Below, piece by piece: positions 33,314 to 41,753 of a stretch of DNA of 64,000 nucleotides (position 1 is its first letter; each line of letters starts with the position of its first letter). The DNA comes from CAZOJJ01 sp964580105 (GTDB taxonomy: Bacteria; Bacteroidota; Rhodothermia; Rhodothermales; Rubricoccaceae): assembly GCA_964580105.1 (NCBI GenBank), contig CAZOJJ010000005.1:1-64000 (forward strand). Reading direction: 5' to 3'. Made by a program: the position numbers and the translations under genes. The notes beneath the pieces are model-generated. The model worked only from the letters and a program-made list of their open reading frames with translations. It made no database searches and had not been told where the DNA came from.

Positions 33314-33390
33314 CGCGAATCCAGCCCGCCCGGCTTACTTTCAATCCCCGCTGAAACCGTACGGGGCGCCCCCGCGTCCACGCCCCCTTC

Positions 33391-33410
33391 GCGCGCCCCA
33401 TGGGGCGCGC
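33391..33410. promoter_or_regulatory. 20-bp perfect palindrome upstream of dxs
   Basis: gcgcgccccatggggcgcgc is its own reverse complement and ends 3 bases before the TATATTTT box. Could be an operator; a terminator is less likely as no loop or T-run fits. Confidence 0.5.
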
Positions 33411-33413
33411 CCG

Positions 33414-33421
33414 TATATTTT
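33414..33421 (+). promoter_or_regulatory. -7 like box TATATTTT before dxs
   Basis: AT-rich box in a GC-rich spacer, 64 bases before the ATG at 33486, immediately after the palindrome. Confidence 0.4.
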
Positions 33422-33485
33422 CGCTTTCGTCCCGTGCGGGCGGCTCGCCCCCGGCCGCCTGCCCCTCCCAGGGAACCCCGCGCCC

Positions 33486-35426
33486 ATGGCTGAGCCCCCC
33501 ATCGCCCCCGGCCCACTCCTCGCGCAGATCGACAGCCCGGCCGACCTCCGCCGGCTCCCCCTCGACCGACTCCCCGAGGTCTGCGACGAGCTCCGGCAGT
33601 ACATCATCGACGTCGTCTCGGTGCACGGCGGCCACTTCGGCGCCTCCCTCGGCGTCGTCGAACTGACCGTCGCCCTCCACTGGGCCTACGACACGCCCGA
33701 CGACCTCCTCGTGTGGGACGTCGGCCACCAGGCCTACGGGCACAAGATCCTCACCGGCCGCCGGGACGTGTTCCCGACCAACCGGAAGTACCGGGGGATC
33801 TCCGGCTTCCCCAAGCGGAGCGAGAGCGAGTACGACACGTTCGGCGTCGCCCACGCCTCCACCTCCATCTCCGGCGCCCTCGGCATGGCCATCGCCCGTG
33901 ACCTGGAGGGGTCGGACCGGAAGGTCGTCGCCGTCATCGGCGACGGGTCCATGACCGGCGGGCTCGCCTTCGAGGGGCTCAACAACGCGGGTGCGGCGGA
34001 CACCGACCTCGTCGTCATCCTCAACGACAACCGCATCTCCATCGACCCCAACGTGGGGGCCCTCCACGAGTACCTCGCGCGGATCTCGGCGAGCGACGGG
34101 TGGAACGCGCTCAAGGACGACGTGTGGGCGTTCTTCGAGAAGCTCAAGGGCCTCGGCGGCGGGACGCTCCAGCGGATCGCCTCGAAGGTCGAGGACGGCG
34201 TCAAGGCGGCCATCACGCCGGGCATGCTCTTCGAAGCGCTCGGCTTCCGCTACATCGGCCCCATCGACGGGCACGACGTGGAGAGCCTCGCGAAGCGGCT
34301 CAAGGAGGTCCGCAAGCTGCGCGGGCCGATCCTCCTCCACGTCACGACCGTCAAGGGCAAGGGCTTCGCGCCCGCCGAGGCGGACCAGGTCAAGTGGCAC
34401 GCCTCCTCGTCGCCGTTCGACAAGGTGACGGGCGCCAACCTCGCCAAGCCGAGCGCCAACGGCACCAAGCCCCCGAAGTGGCAGGACGTGTTCGGCAAGG
34501 CGATGATCGAGCTGGCCGAGCAGGACGAGCGCGTGGTCGGCGTGACCGCCGCGATGCCGTCGGGCACGAGCCTGAAGTTCATGATCGAGAAGATGCCCGA
34601 GCGGGCCTTCGACGTGGGCATCGCCGAGATGCACGCCGTCGTGTTCGCCGCCGGCATGGCGACGCAGGGGCTCCGCCCGTTCGTGGCCATCTACTCGACG
34701 TTCCTCCAGCGCGCCTTCGACGGGGTCGTCCACGACGTGGCGCTCCAGCACCTCCCCGTCGTCTTCTGCATGGACCGCGCGGGCGTGGCCGGCTCCGACG
34801 GCCCCACGCACCACGGCGCGCTCGACGTGGCCTACATGCGGTGCATTCAGGGCATGGTCTGCGCCGCGCCGCTCGACGAGCAGGACCTCCGCGACCTGAT
34901 GTATACCGCGCTCCAGCACGAGGCCGGCCCGTTCGCCATCCGCTACCCGCGCGGCGAGGCCACCGGCATGCCGCTGCGCGACGGGTTCGAGCCGATCCCC
35001 CTCGGCAAGGGCCGCAAGATCGCCGACGGCACCGACCTCGCGTTCGTGACCTACGGCGCCATCGGGCAGTACGTCTACGAGGTGCGCGAGCGGCTGGCCA
35101 AGCTCGGCATCGACGCCGCGCACTACGACCTCCGCTTCTGCAAGCCGCTCGACGGCGAGCTCCTCACCGAGGTGTTCTCGCGCTTCGACCGCATCGTCAC
35201 CGTAGAGGACGGCGTGATCGACGGCGGTGCGGGCTCGGCCGTGGTCGAGTGGGCGAGCGACCACCGGATGACGGGGCCGCAGGTCGTCCGTCTCGGGCTC
35301 CCCGACACGTTCGTCGAGCACGGCAGCCAGCGGCAGCTCCACGACGAGGTCGGCATCGGGCCGGACGGGCTCGTCGAGCAGGCCGTGGCCCTGGTGGGCC
35401 GCGCCCGCGAGGTCGAGGCCGCGTGA
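33486..35426 (+). CDS. dxs: 1-deoxy-D-xylulose-5-phosphate synthase
   Basis: 646 residues from ATG at 33486. N-terminal GHFGASLGVVELTVALHWAY and WDVGHQAYGHKILTGRRD are classic DXS segments. TPP/Mg site: GDGSMTGGLAFEGLNNAG followed by LNDNRISIDPN. The pyrimidine domain carries DVGIAEMHAVVFAAGMA with the catalytic glutamate; the usual Gln after it is Met here. RAGVAGSDGPTHHGALDVAY follows. It condenses pyruvate and glyceraldehyde 3-phosphate, the first step of the MEP isoprenoid pathway and a source for thiamine and pyridoxal. The glycosyltransferase start follows after 10 bases, so both may share an mRNA. Confidence 0.95.
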   Translation: MAEPPIAPGPLLAQIDSPADLRRLPLDRLPEVCDELRQYIIDVVSVHGGHFGASLGVVELTVALHWAYDTPDDLLVWDVGHQAYGHKILTGRRDVFPTNRKYRGISGFPKRSESEYDTFGVAHASTSISGALGMAIARDLEGSDRKVVAVIGDGSMTGGLAFEGLNNAGAADTDLVVILNDNRISIDPNVGALHEYLARISASDGWNALKDDVWAFFEKLKGLGGGTLQRIASKVEDGVKAAITPGMLFEALGFRYIGPIDGHDVESLAKRLKEVRKLRGPILLHVTTVKGKGFAPAEADQVKWHASSSPFDKVTGANLAKPSANGTKPPKWQDVFGKAMIELAEQDERVVGVTAAMPSGTSLKFMIEKMPERAFDVGIAEMHAVVFAAGMATQGLRPFVAIYSTFLQRAFDGVVHDVALQHLPVVFCMDRAGVAGSDGPTHHGALDVAYMRCIQGMVCAAPLDEQDLRDLMYTALQHEAGPFAIRYPRGEATGMPLRDGFEPIPLGKGRKIADGTDLAFVTYGAIGQYVYEVRERLAKLGIDAAHYDLRFCKPLDGELLTEVFSRFDRIVTVEDGVIDGGAGSAVVEWASDHRMTGPQVVRLGLPDTFVEHGSQRQLHDEVGIGPDGLVEQAVALVGRAREVEAA

Positions 35427-35436
35427 CCTTCGCCCC

Positions 35437-36690
35437 ATGACGACCTTCTGCGTGCAGTGGCCCCGGTTCGGGCCGTACCACCTGGCCCGCCTCGACGCCA
35501 CCGCCGCCCACCTCCGCGAACGCGGCGTCCGCCTCGTCGGCCTCGAAACGGCCAGCCGGGACGACCAGTACGCCTGGCGCGAGGAGCGCCGCGCGACCGA
35601 CTTCGAGCGGGTCACGCTGCTCCCGGGGGCGACGTTCGAGGAGACGCCGCCCGCCCGCCTCCACGCGGCCATGACCGAGGCGCTCGACCGGATCCGGCCC
35701 GACGCCGTCGGCATCCACAGCTATGCCTGGCCGGACGCCCGCGCGGCGCTGGCCTGGTGCCGCCGCCACCGGCGCGGCGCCGTCCTCATGTTCGACAGCA
35801 ACGCCGACGACGGCGTGCGCCGGGGCTGGCGCGAGTGGATCAAGCGGCGGATCGTCTCGCAGTACGACGCCGGCCTCATCGCCGGGACGCGGCAGGCGCG
35901 CTACGCCGTCCGCCTCGGGCTCCCGGAGGACGCCGTCTTCCTCGGCTACGACGTGGTGGACAACGACTTCTTCCGCGACCAGGCCGAGGCGGCCCGGCAC
36001 GATCCGGCCTCCCGGGCCCTCCCCGGACTGGACGATCCGACGCCCTTCTTCCTGGCGTCCAACCGCTTCCTCATCCGCAAGAACCTCCCGCTGCTCCTCC
36101 GCGCCTACCACGAGTACCGGCGCCGGATGGAGCAGGACGGCCTCGCGCCATGGCGCCTCGTGATGCTCGGCGACGGGCCGCTCCGGGAAGAGCTGGAACG
36201 GATCGTCGCCGAGAACGCCATCGGGGGCGTCACGTTCGCCGGGTTCCGCCAGATCGACGAGATTCCAGCCTACTACGCGCACGCCTCGGCGTTCGTCCAC
36301 CCCTCCGAGGTGGACCAGTGGGCGCTCGTCGTTAATGAAGCGATGGCAACGGGACTGCCGGTGGTGGTCTCCGACGGCGCCGGCTGCGTGGAGGACCTCG
36401 TCGAGCACGGCGGCAACGGGTTCCGCTTCGCCCCGCACGACGCCGAGGCGCTGACCCGGCACCTCGTCACGCTGAGCACGACGGCCGACCGGAAGGCGAT
36501 GGCGGAGCGCTCCCGCGCGATCATTGCGGAGTGGCCGCTGGAGCGGTTCGCGGCGAGCTTCCACGGGGCGGCCGAGCTGGCCCGGAGGCGCGGCGCGCGG
36601 CGCGGGTTCGACCCGGTGGCGCGCGGCATCCTCGCCGCCATGCGCGCGGCAGGGCGGTCGAGCCGGGCCTTCCACTCCATCGAAGTCTAA
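35437..36690 (+). CDS. Family 4 glycosyltransferase
   Basis: 417 residues from ATG at 35437. The C-terminal GT-B half has FFLASNRFLIRKNLPLLLRAY, LVMLGDGPLREELERI, VTFAGFRQIDEIPAYYAHAS and the EVDQWALVVNE motif (EX7E, about residues 292-300), followed by GLPVVVSDGAGCVEDLV. The N-terminal half (PRFGPYHLARLDATAAHLRE) is a Rossmann domain for the acceptor. Retaining transferase acting on a nucleotide-sugar donor; sugar unknown. The last 35 residues are basic. It is 10 bases downstream of dxs. Confidence 0.87.
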   Translation: MTTFCVQWPRFGPYHLARLDATAAHLRERGVRLVGLETASRDDQYAWREERRATDFERVTLLPGATFEETPPARLHAAMTEALDRIRPDAVGIHSYAWPDARAALAWCRRHRRGAVLMFDSNADDGVRRGWREWIKRRIVSQYDAGLIAGTRQARYAVRLGLPEDAVFLGYDVVDNDFFRDQAEAARHDPASRALPGLDDPTPFFLASNRFLIRKNLPLLLRAYHEYRRRMEQDGLAPWRLVMLGDGPLREELERIVAENAIGGVTFAGFRQIDEIPAYYAHASAFVHPSEVDQWALVVNEAMATGLPVVVSDGAGCVEDLVEHGGNGFRFAPHDAEALTRHLVTLSTTADRKAMAERSRAIIAEWPLERFAASFHGAAELARRRGARRGFDPVARGILAAMRAAGRSSRAFHSIEV

Positions 36691-36727
36691 CGGACGGCGG
36701 GAATCCCGGCCGAGCGGCGCGCGTCTC

Positions 36728-36735
36728 TATCTTCG
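36728..36735 (+). promoter_or_regulatory. -7 like box TATCTTCG
   Basis: 21 bases before the ATG at 36757. Confidence 0.5.
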
Positions 36736-36756
36736 CCCTCCCCGAATACGCCCGCC

Positions 36757-37281
36757 ATGCCGCTCGATACGTTCCCCGACGACGCCCGCCTCTGGCTCTT
36801 CGCCACCGACCGCGACCTCTCTGCCGACGAGCACGCAGCCGTCCTCGATGCGATGCAGTCGTTCACGGCGTCGTGGACGTCCCACCGGCGGCCCGTCCCG
36901 GCCGAGGCGGCGCTCCTCGACGGACGCGTCCTCGCCGTCGCGGCGCAGCTGGCGGAGGGCGAGGTCAACGCCGGCGTCTCCGGGTGCGGCATCGACAGCC
37001 TCCAGCGCGCCGTGGACGCCCTCGCCGACCGGCTCGGCTTCGGCTGGGCCTCCGGCCTCGACGTGGTCTACCGCGAGGCCGACGGGAGCGTCTGCGTCGT
37101 CCCCCGCCCAACGTTCCGCGCTTTCGCCCGCGACGGCCGCGTGACGGCCGACACGCCCGTGTTCGACCTGACGCTCACGACCGTCGGCGATCTGCGGAGG
37201 CTCGGCGTCGAACGCCCCGCCTCGGCGAGCTGGCACGGCCGGGTGTTCCGTTTGGATGACGCCCCGCATGTGGGTGCGTAG
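36757..37281 (+). CDS. Conserved hypothetical protein of Bacteroidota/Rhodothermota
   Basis: 174 residues from ATG at 36757. The motifs ARLWLFATDRDLSADE, FTASWTSHRRPVPAEA and AGVSGCGIDSLQRAVDAL match a phylum-restricted family of about 160 residues often mislabelled as an ABC transporter ATPase. No Walker motifs are present, so that label is wrong. The conserved GCGIDS cysteine/aspartate pair could be functional. Cytoplasmic, role unknown. It has its own promoter-like box and is followed 86 bases later by an L,D-transpeptidase gene. Confidence 0.75.
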   Translation: MPLDTFPDDARLWLFATDRDLSADEHAAVLDAMQSFTASWTSHRRPVPAEAALLDGRVLAVAAQLAEGEVNAGVSGCGIDSLQRAVDALADRLGFGWASGLDVVYREADGSVCVVPRPTFRAFARDGRVTADTPVFDLTLTTVGDLRRLGVERPASASWHGRVFRLDDAPHVGA

Positions 37282-37367
37282 ATGCGCGAGCGGCCGGTAC
37301 GACCCGTGCCGGCCTGCCCCGGACCCCCCGGCCGGGACCGTCGTATACTCGCCTCGACTGCCGTCTG

Positions 37368-38393
37368 ATGCCCTCTGCCATGCGTACGCTCGTCCTCCTC
37401 CTCGCCGCTCTCCTCTGCGTGCCCGCCGAGGCGCAGGCCCAGGGCGCGAACGCGAACGCCGACGCCCTCATCTCGCAGGACCTCGCCGAGAGCGCCGCAC
37501 GCGGCGAGGTGACCTACTTCAGCCAGGCCTGGCTCCTCGACACGATGGAGCGGCGCACCGGCAGCCTGGACGACGTGCCGCGCGTGTACTACCGCTACCA
37601 CATCGTCCCGGAAGGGCTCAACCGGCTCCGCGCGCGCAACGCGATCTACTCGCAGTACGGCGACCGCGACGTGGTCAAGCCGCTCATCTGGCTGCTCAAC
37701 CGGAACGACCTCGAAGACCTCCAACCCGGCGACACCCTGGTCGTCCCGAGCGAGTTCGGCCTCGACTTCCGAGCCTATTCGCCGTTCCCGCGGTACTACC
37801 CCGGCGCGCGGGACCTCGACAAGATCGTCATCCTCGACAAGAACGTGCAGGCGTGGGCGGCCTACGCCCACGGCGAGCTCCAGCGCTGGGGCATCATCTC
37901 GACGGGCGTGCAGTCCAACCGCACGCCGAGCGGCCGCTTCAACGTCAACTGGAAGCAGGAGTACCGCATCTCGACGCTGAGCCCGGGCGTCATCAACCCG
38001 GCCGCCTCGAACGAGCTGTGGGAGATGTACTGGGTGATGAACCTGCACGAGGCGCGCGGCATCCACATGCACCAGTACGCCCTCCCGACCAGCGGGCCCG
38101 CCTCCCACGGCTGCATCCGCATGCTCGAACCCGATGCCCAGTGGCTCTACGAGTGGACCGACGGCTGGGAGAAGACCGGCGGCGACGAGATCTCGTCCGT
38201 CGGTGCGACGATCCACAAGCAGGGTACGATGGTGCTCATCATCGGGCAGGACATCAACGGGCCGCCCAACTCGTTCGTTTTCCGGCCGGACTACCCCGTG
38301 CTCCAGATGGTGCACCTCCCGCCGGACCCGTGGGCCGTCCCGCCCGGCTCACCGCAGCAGGAGCTCTTCGACCGCCGCCGCCGGGGCCGTTGA
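37368..38393 (+). CDS. Secreted L,D-transpeptidase (YkuD domain)
   Basis: 341 residues from ATG at 37368; a second ATG at 37380 is equally good. Signal peptide (MRTLVLLLAALLCVPAEAQAQ). A LysM-like or spacer region (LNRLRARNAIYSQYGDRDVV, then DTLVVPSEF) precedes the YkuD domain: TGVQSNRTPSGRFNVNW, then HMHQYALPTSGPASHGCIRM with the catalytic histidine and cysteine. The enzyme forms 3-3 peptidoglycan cross-links or anchors proteins in the periplasm. A TATACTCG box lies at 37344. The C-terminal end is Pro/Arg rich. Confidence 0.9.
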   Translation: MPSAMRTLVLLLAALLCVPAEAQAQGANANADALISQDLAESAARGEVTYFSQAWLLDTMERRTGSLDDVPRVYYRYHIVPEGLNRLRARNAIYSQYGDRDVVKPLIWLLNRNDLEDLQPGDTLVVPSEFGLDFRAYSPFPRYYPGARDLDKIVILDKNVQAWAAYAHGELQRWGIISTGVQSNRTPSGRFNVNWKQEYRISTLSPGVINPAASNELWEMYWVMNLHEARGIHMHQYALPTSGPASHGCIRMLEPDAQWLYEWTDGWEKTGGDEISSVGATIHKQGTMVLIIGQDINGPPNSFVFRPDYPVLQMVHLPPDPWAVPPGSPQQELFDRRRRGR

Positions 38394-38479
38394 CGCCTTC
38401 GCTCCGGCCTGGCCCACCTCGATGGGGCCGGGCGCGTGGAATCGGTGTGGAGCCGCTGTTTGCAAGAGCGGCGGCCGGG

Positions 38480-38487
38480 TATCTTCC
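38480..38487 (+). promoter_or_regulatory. -7 like box TATCTTCC with TTTG at -33
   Basis: 22 bases before the ATG at 38510. A TTTG lies at 38459-38462, 17 bases upstream, giving the best Bacteroidota-type promoter pair in the window. Confidence 0.55.
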
Positions 38488-38509
38488 GCCGCCCCTTCCG
38501 CCGCCTCGC

Positions 38510-39394
38510 ATGGAAACCCCGCACACCGACCGCTACGACGTCGCCAACCTCCCGGTCATCCCACGCCCCGGCCGCGTCCTGATGACCACGCCGACGTACT
38601 TCCGCGTCGAGTACGTCATCAACCCCCACATGGAGGGCAACGTCGGCACCGTGGACCCCGAGCGCGCCCGGGCTCAGTGGGAGGCGCTCCGCGACACCTA
38701 CGACGGCCTCGGCGTCGAGGTGCGGGTCCTCGAAGGCGTCGAGGGGCTGCCGGACATGGTCTTCTGCGCCAACCAGACGCTCCCGTACCGGACGCCCGGC
38801 GGTGAGCGCGGCGTCGTCCTCAGCCGGATGCACGCGCCCCAGCGCAAGCCCGAGGTCGAGCACTACGCCCGCTTCTTCGAGGCCGAAGGCTACGAAGTCC
38901 ACGGCCTCGACCCCGATCTTCCGGGCGACTTCGAGGGCATGGGCGATGCGCTCTGGCACCCCGGCCGTTACCTCCTCTGGGGCGGCTACGGGTACCGCAC
39001 CGACCGCGAGGTCTACACCCGCTTCGCCGAGAAGCTCGGCATTCCGATCCTCGCGCTCTCCCTCACCGACCCCGACTTCTACCACCTCGACACCTGCCTC
39101 TGCCCGCTCGACGAGCACACCGCGCTCGTCTATCCCGGCGCCTTCGACGAGGAAGGGCTCGACCTCATTCGTCACCACTTCGAGCGCGTCATCGAGGCGC
39201 CCGAGGACGAAGCGCGCACGCTCTTCGCCTGCAACGCGCACGCGCCGGACGGCCGCCACGTGATCATCCAGCGCGGCTGCACGGCCACGAACGAGGCGCT
39301 CCGCGATGCCGGCTTCGAGGTCGTCGAGGTGGACACGGACGAGTTCCTGAAGTCGGGCGGCTCGGTGTTCTGCATGAAGGTGATGTACTGGTAG
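38510..39394 (+). CDS. Guanidino-group modifying enzyme (dimethylargininase/amidinotransferase family)
   Basis: 294 residues from ATG at 38510. Five-bladed propeller fold motifs: MVFCANQTLPY, FEGMGDALWHPGRYLLWGGYG (substrate acid), DPDFYHLDTCLCPLDEHTAL with the catalytic His, and SGGSVFCMKVMYW at the C-terminus with the catalytic Cys. Members hydrolyse dimethylarginine or arginine, or transfer amidino groups. DDAH or CtlX/ornithine-like activity is most likely; the exact substrate is not readable. Cytoplasmic. Two tandem hairpins start two bases after the stop codon. Confidence 0.85.
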   Translation: METPHTDRYDVANLPVIPRPGRVLMTTPTYFRVEYVINPHMEGNVGTVDPERARAQWEALRDTYDGLGVEVRVLEGVEGLPDMVFCANQTLPYRTPGGERGVVLSRMHAPQRKPEVEHYARFFEAEGYEVHGLDPDLPGDFEGMGDALWHPGRYLLWGGYGYRTDREVYTRFAEKLGIPILALSLTDPDFYHLDTCLCPLDEHTALVYPGAFDEEGLDLIRHHFERVIEAPEDEARTLFACNAHAPDGRHVIIQRGCTATNEALRDAGFEVVEVDTDEFLKSGGSVFCMKVMYW

Positions 39395-39395
39395 T

Positions 39396-39432
39396 CCGTA
39401 CCCGTTGGTACGGTCCGTACCCGTTGGTACGG
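39396..39432 (+). repeat. Two tandem identical hairpins after the amidinotransferase gene
   Basis: The 18-base palindrome CCGTACC-CGTT-GGTACGG occurs at 39396-39413 and again at 39415-39432, one base apart. Perfect 7-bp stems with 4-base loops. Perhaps transcription end or binding site; no T-run. Confidence 0.75.
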
Positions 39433-39623
39433 GGAGCCTCGGCGTGTTGCCGCCTGAGCCTCCCACTTTCTACGGCTTCGGCGAGGGGCGGGAGCGGAAC
39501 CGCCCGTCTCATCCCGGACGCCAACGGGTTCAGGTGGGCGAACGGGAACGATTTGGCGCCCATCGTGTGCGGTATGGGCCGCTCCGTTTCCATCGGCCCA
39601 CTCCGCGCACGCGCACCGGCGCT

Positions 39624-41543
39624 ATGACTACGCCCCTCCGCTCCCTCCTCCTCGCCCTGCTCCTCGCGGCGGCCCTCCCGGCCTCGGCCCAGACCACCTT
39701 CCGACTCGTCGAGCCCGTCCTCGTCGTGGACGGGCAGCGAGTGGCGGTGAACGGCGCGCCGGTCCAGCAGCGGCCGTTCAGCTACTTCACGCTCGCCGTA
39801 CCGGGCCACGGCACGTACGTCGTGGCCGACCGCCCGTTCGAGGGCGCCCGCCGCGCCGGGCAGTTCGACGGCGCCTCAATGACGTTCACGACCGAGGGGC
39901 GCAGCGTCCGGCTCCACGCCGCCGAGCCGATCCTCGACGCACGGGAGCCCGTCTATGCCTACGTCCGCCTCGATCCGTCCGGCGACACCCGCGCCCGGGG
40001 CCCGGCCCTCGTGAGCCTGTCGATGCCGACCTATACGGCGGCGACCGTGCCTGCCGCCGGGCCGGCCTCGCCCGAGCCGCCGCGACCGGCCGCTCTCGGT
40101 ACCGAAACCGAAGCGGTGGTGGCCGCCCGGCGCGAGCACGGCCGGCTCCAGGCCGAGATCGAGGCGGCCCGCCGGGAGCGGGAGGCGCTGGACGGCCAGA
40201 TCGCCCGCGAGCGGGAGCGCCTCCAGGGCGAGATCGCCCGCCTCACGGCGGAGCGAGACCGGGCCCTGCAGGAGCAGTCCCGCCTGGCCGGCACCCACCG
40301 GCACCTCGAAGCCGAGACCGCCCGGCTGGCACGCGACCTCGACACCTACGCCCGGGAGGTACAACGGTACGAAGCCGAGCGGGCCCGGCTGGAGCAGGAG
40401 CACGACCGGCTCACACACGGCCTCAACGGCACGCGGCGGGAGCGGGACGCCTTCGCCGCGGCGGTCGGACGTCTCGAAACGGAGCGGGCGCGGCTCGTGG
40501 CCGAACGGGATCGACTGGATGCCGAGCGCGCCCGGCTGGCCGACGACACCGCCGGTCTCCGTGACGACGTGCTCGCGCTCGACGCCGAGGCCGGACGGCT
40601 CGCCGCCGAACGCGACCGCTTCGCCTCCGAGCAGGCCCACCTCGTGGACCGCCGCGACCAGCTCCTGGACGAGCAGGCCGCCCTGCAGGCACAGGTCCGC
40701 ACGCTCCTCGCGGCGACGGACGAGTTGGAGGAGGAGACGCAACGCCTCCGCGCGGAACACGCCGCGCTGACCGACCGGCAAGCCCGCCTGACCGCCGAGC
40801 GCGACCGACTCCGGGCAGAGGCCGCCCGGGCAGAGGCCGCCCGGGCGGAAACCGCCCGGCCGGACGACGCCCCGACCTGGAACGAGCCCGCTTCGGACGA
40901 GCATCGTGCTGCAAAACCGGACGCCGACGTGGTAGCCCGGCTCACGGCCGAGCGCGATGCCGCCGCCGCCGAGCGCGATGAATACGCCGTCACGACGGCG
41001 GGCCTCCGGCGCGAGATCGAGCAGCTGCAGGCGCGCATCCGGGGCCTGGAGACCGAGGTCAACCGGCTCACCGTGGAGGAGCAGCGGCTCTACGACGAGC
41101 GCGACCAGCTCGTGCGCGAACGCGACGCCCTCCACCGCGAGGCCGAACGCCTCCGCACCCAGCGCGAGGAAGCGAATGAACCCTCGCCCGTTGGCACCCG
41201 CCCCTCCGCCGCCCCGCCGATGCCCGCCACCGACGGCCCCGCCGTCCGCCTGCCCGGGTTCGACTGGTCGCGGCTCCAGAATCCGAACGAGGTCCGCCGG
41301 CTCCTCCTCGACGCCGCCTACCCGGCCCAGGCCCTCCGCGCACGCGCTGAAGGTGACGTCCTCGTCCTCTTGGTCACCGACGAATCGGGGCGGGTGGTGG
41401 AGACCGCGGTGGCCGAGCCCCTCGGGCACGGCCTCGACGCCATCGCCGAGCGCATCGTCCGCGCCATGCGCTTCGTGCCCGCGGTGTGGGACGGGCAGCG
41501 GACGGTGCTGCGGTCTCAGGTGCTGGTGCGGTTTGTACGGTGA
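39624..41543 (+). CDS. Secreted long coiled-coil protein with C-terminal TonB domain
   Basis: 639 residues from ATG at 39624. Signal peptide MTTPLRSLLLALLLAAALPASAQ. An N-terminal beta domain (about 24-130) is followed by about 330 residues of heptad-rich coil (repeated ERARLEAER-like motifs, about 160-520) with two proline breaks. The last 90 residues (YPAQALRARAEGDVLVLLV, then VRAMRFVPAVWDGQRT) match the TonB C-terminal domain. Normal TonB proteins are anchored by an N-terminal helix; here a cleavable signal peptide is predicted, so it may be periplasmic or bridge the membrane differently. No ExbB/ExbD neighbours. Function unknown. Confidence 0.75.
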   Translation: MTTPLRSLLLALLLAAALPASAQTTFRLVEPVLVVDGQRVAVNGAPVQQRPFSYFTLAVPGHGTYVVADRPFEGARRAGQFDGASMTFTTEGRSVRLHAAEPILDAREPVYAYVRLDPSGDTRARGPALVSLSMPTYTAATVPAAGPASPEPPRPAALGTETEAVVAARREHGRLQAEIEAARREREALDGQIARERERLQGEIARLTAERDRALQEQSRLAGTHRHLEAETARLARDLDTYAREVQRYEAERARLEQEHDRLTHGLNGTRRERDAFAAAVGRLETERARLVAERDRLDAERARLADDTAGLRDDVLALDAEAGRLAAERDRFASEQAHLVDRRDQLLDEQAALQAQVRTLLAATDELEEETQRLRAEHAALTDRQARLTAERDRLRAEAARAEAARAETARPDDAPTWNEPASDEHRAAKPDADVVARLTAERDAAAAERDEYAVTTAGLRREIEQLQARIRGLETEVNRLTVEEQRLYDERDQLVRERDALHREAERLRTQREEANEPSPVGTRPSAAPPMPATDGPAVRLPGFDWSRLQNPNEVRRLLLDAAYPAQALRARAEGDVLVLLVTDESGRVVETAVAEPLGHGLDAIAERIVRAMRFVPAVWDGQRTVLRSQVLVRFVR

Positions 41544-41573
41544 GGGCCGCGTGCGCACGACGCCACGGCGTCG

Positions 41574-41581
41574 TACCTTGG
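41574..41581 (+). promoter_or_regulatory. -7 like box TACCTTGG of the thiC transcript
   Basis: Seven bases before the first paired base of the TPP aptamer, exactly where a promoter must sit to start the riboswitch RNA. Best functional support for this box family. Confidence 0.6.
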
Positions 41582-41588
41582 CGAGACG

Positions 41589-41676
41589 GAAGCCAGGGGT
41601 GCCCGTCCCGACCGGGGGCGCGGCTGAGAAAGACCCTCAGCACCTGATCCGGTTCGCACCGGCGTAGGGAGGCTTC
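41589..41676 (+). promoter_or_regulatory. TPP riboswitch (thi box) controlling thiC
   Basis: P1 gaagcc/ggcttc closes the element. Conserved parts: aggggtgcccg, the ggctgagaaagacc core (pyrimidine sensor), acctgatccgg, and accggcgtaggga. It binds thiamine pyrophosphate. The region after P1 to the ATG at 41754 can form further stems but no clear terminator T-run, so translation control is more likely than attenuation. Confidence 0.95.
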
Positions 41677-41753
41677 TTCGGCCGCCTCGGCTGTCCTGCC
41701 GGACCCCGTGGGCGCACCGGCTTCCGCCCTCTCCCCGCTCACCGGAAGCCGCC

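Noticed and set aside
36757..37281. ABC transporter ATPase label for this family
   Set aside because: No Walker A, signature or Walker B motif is present.
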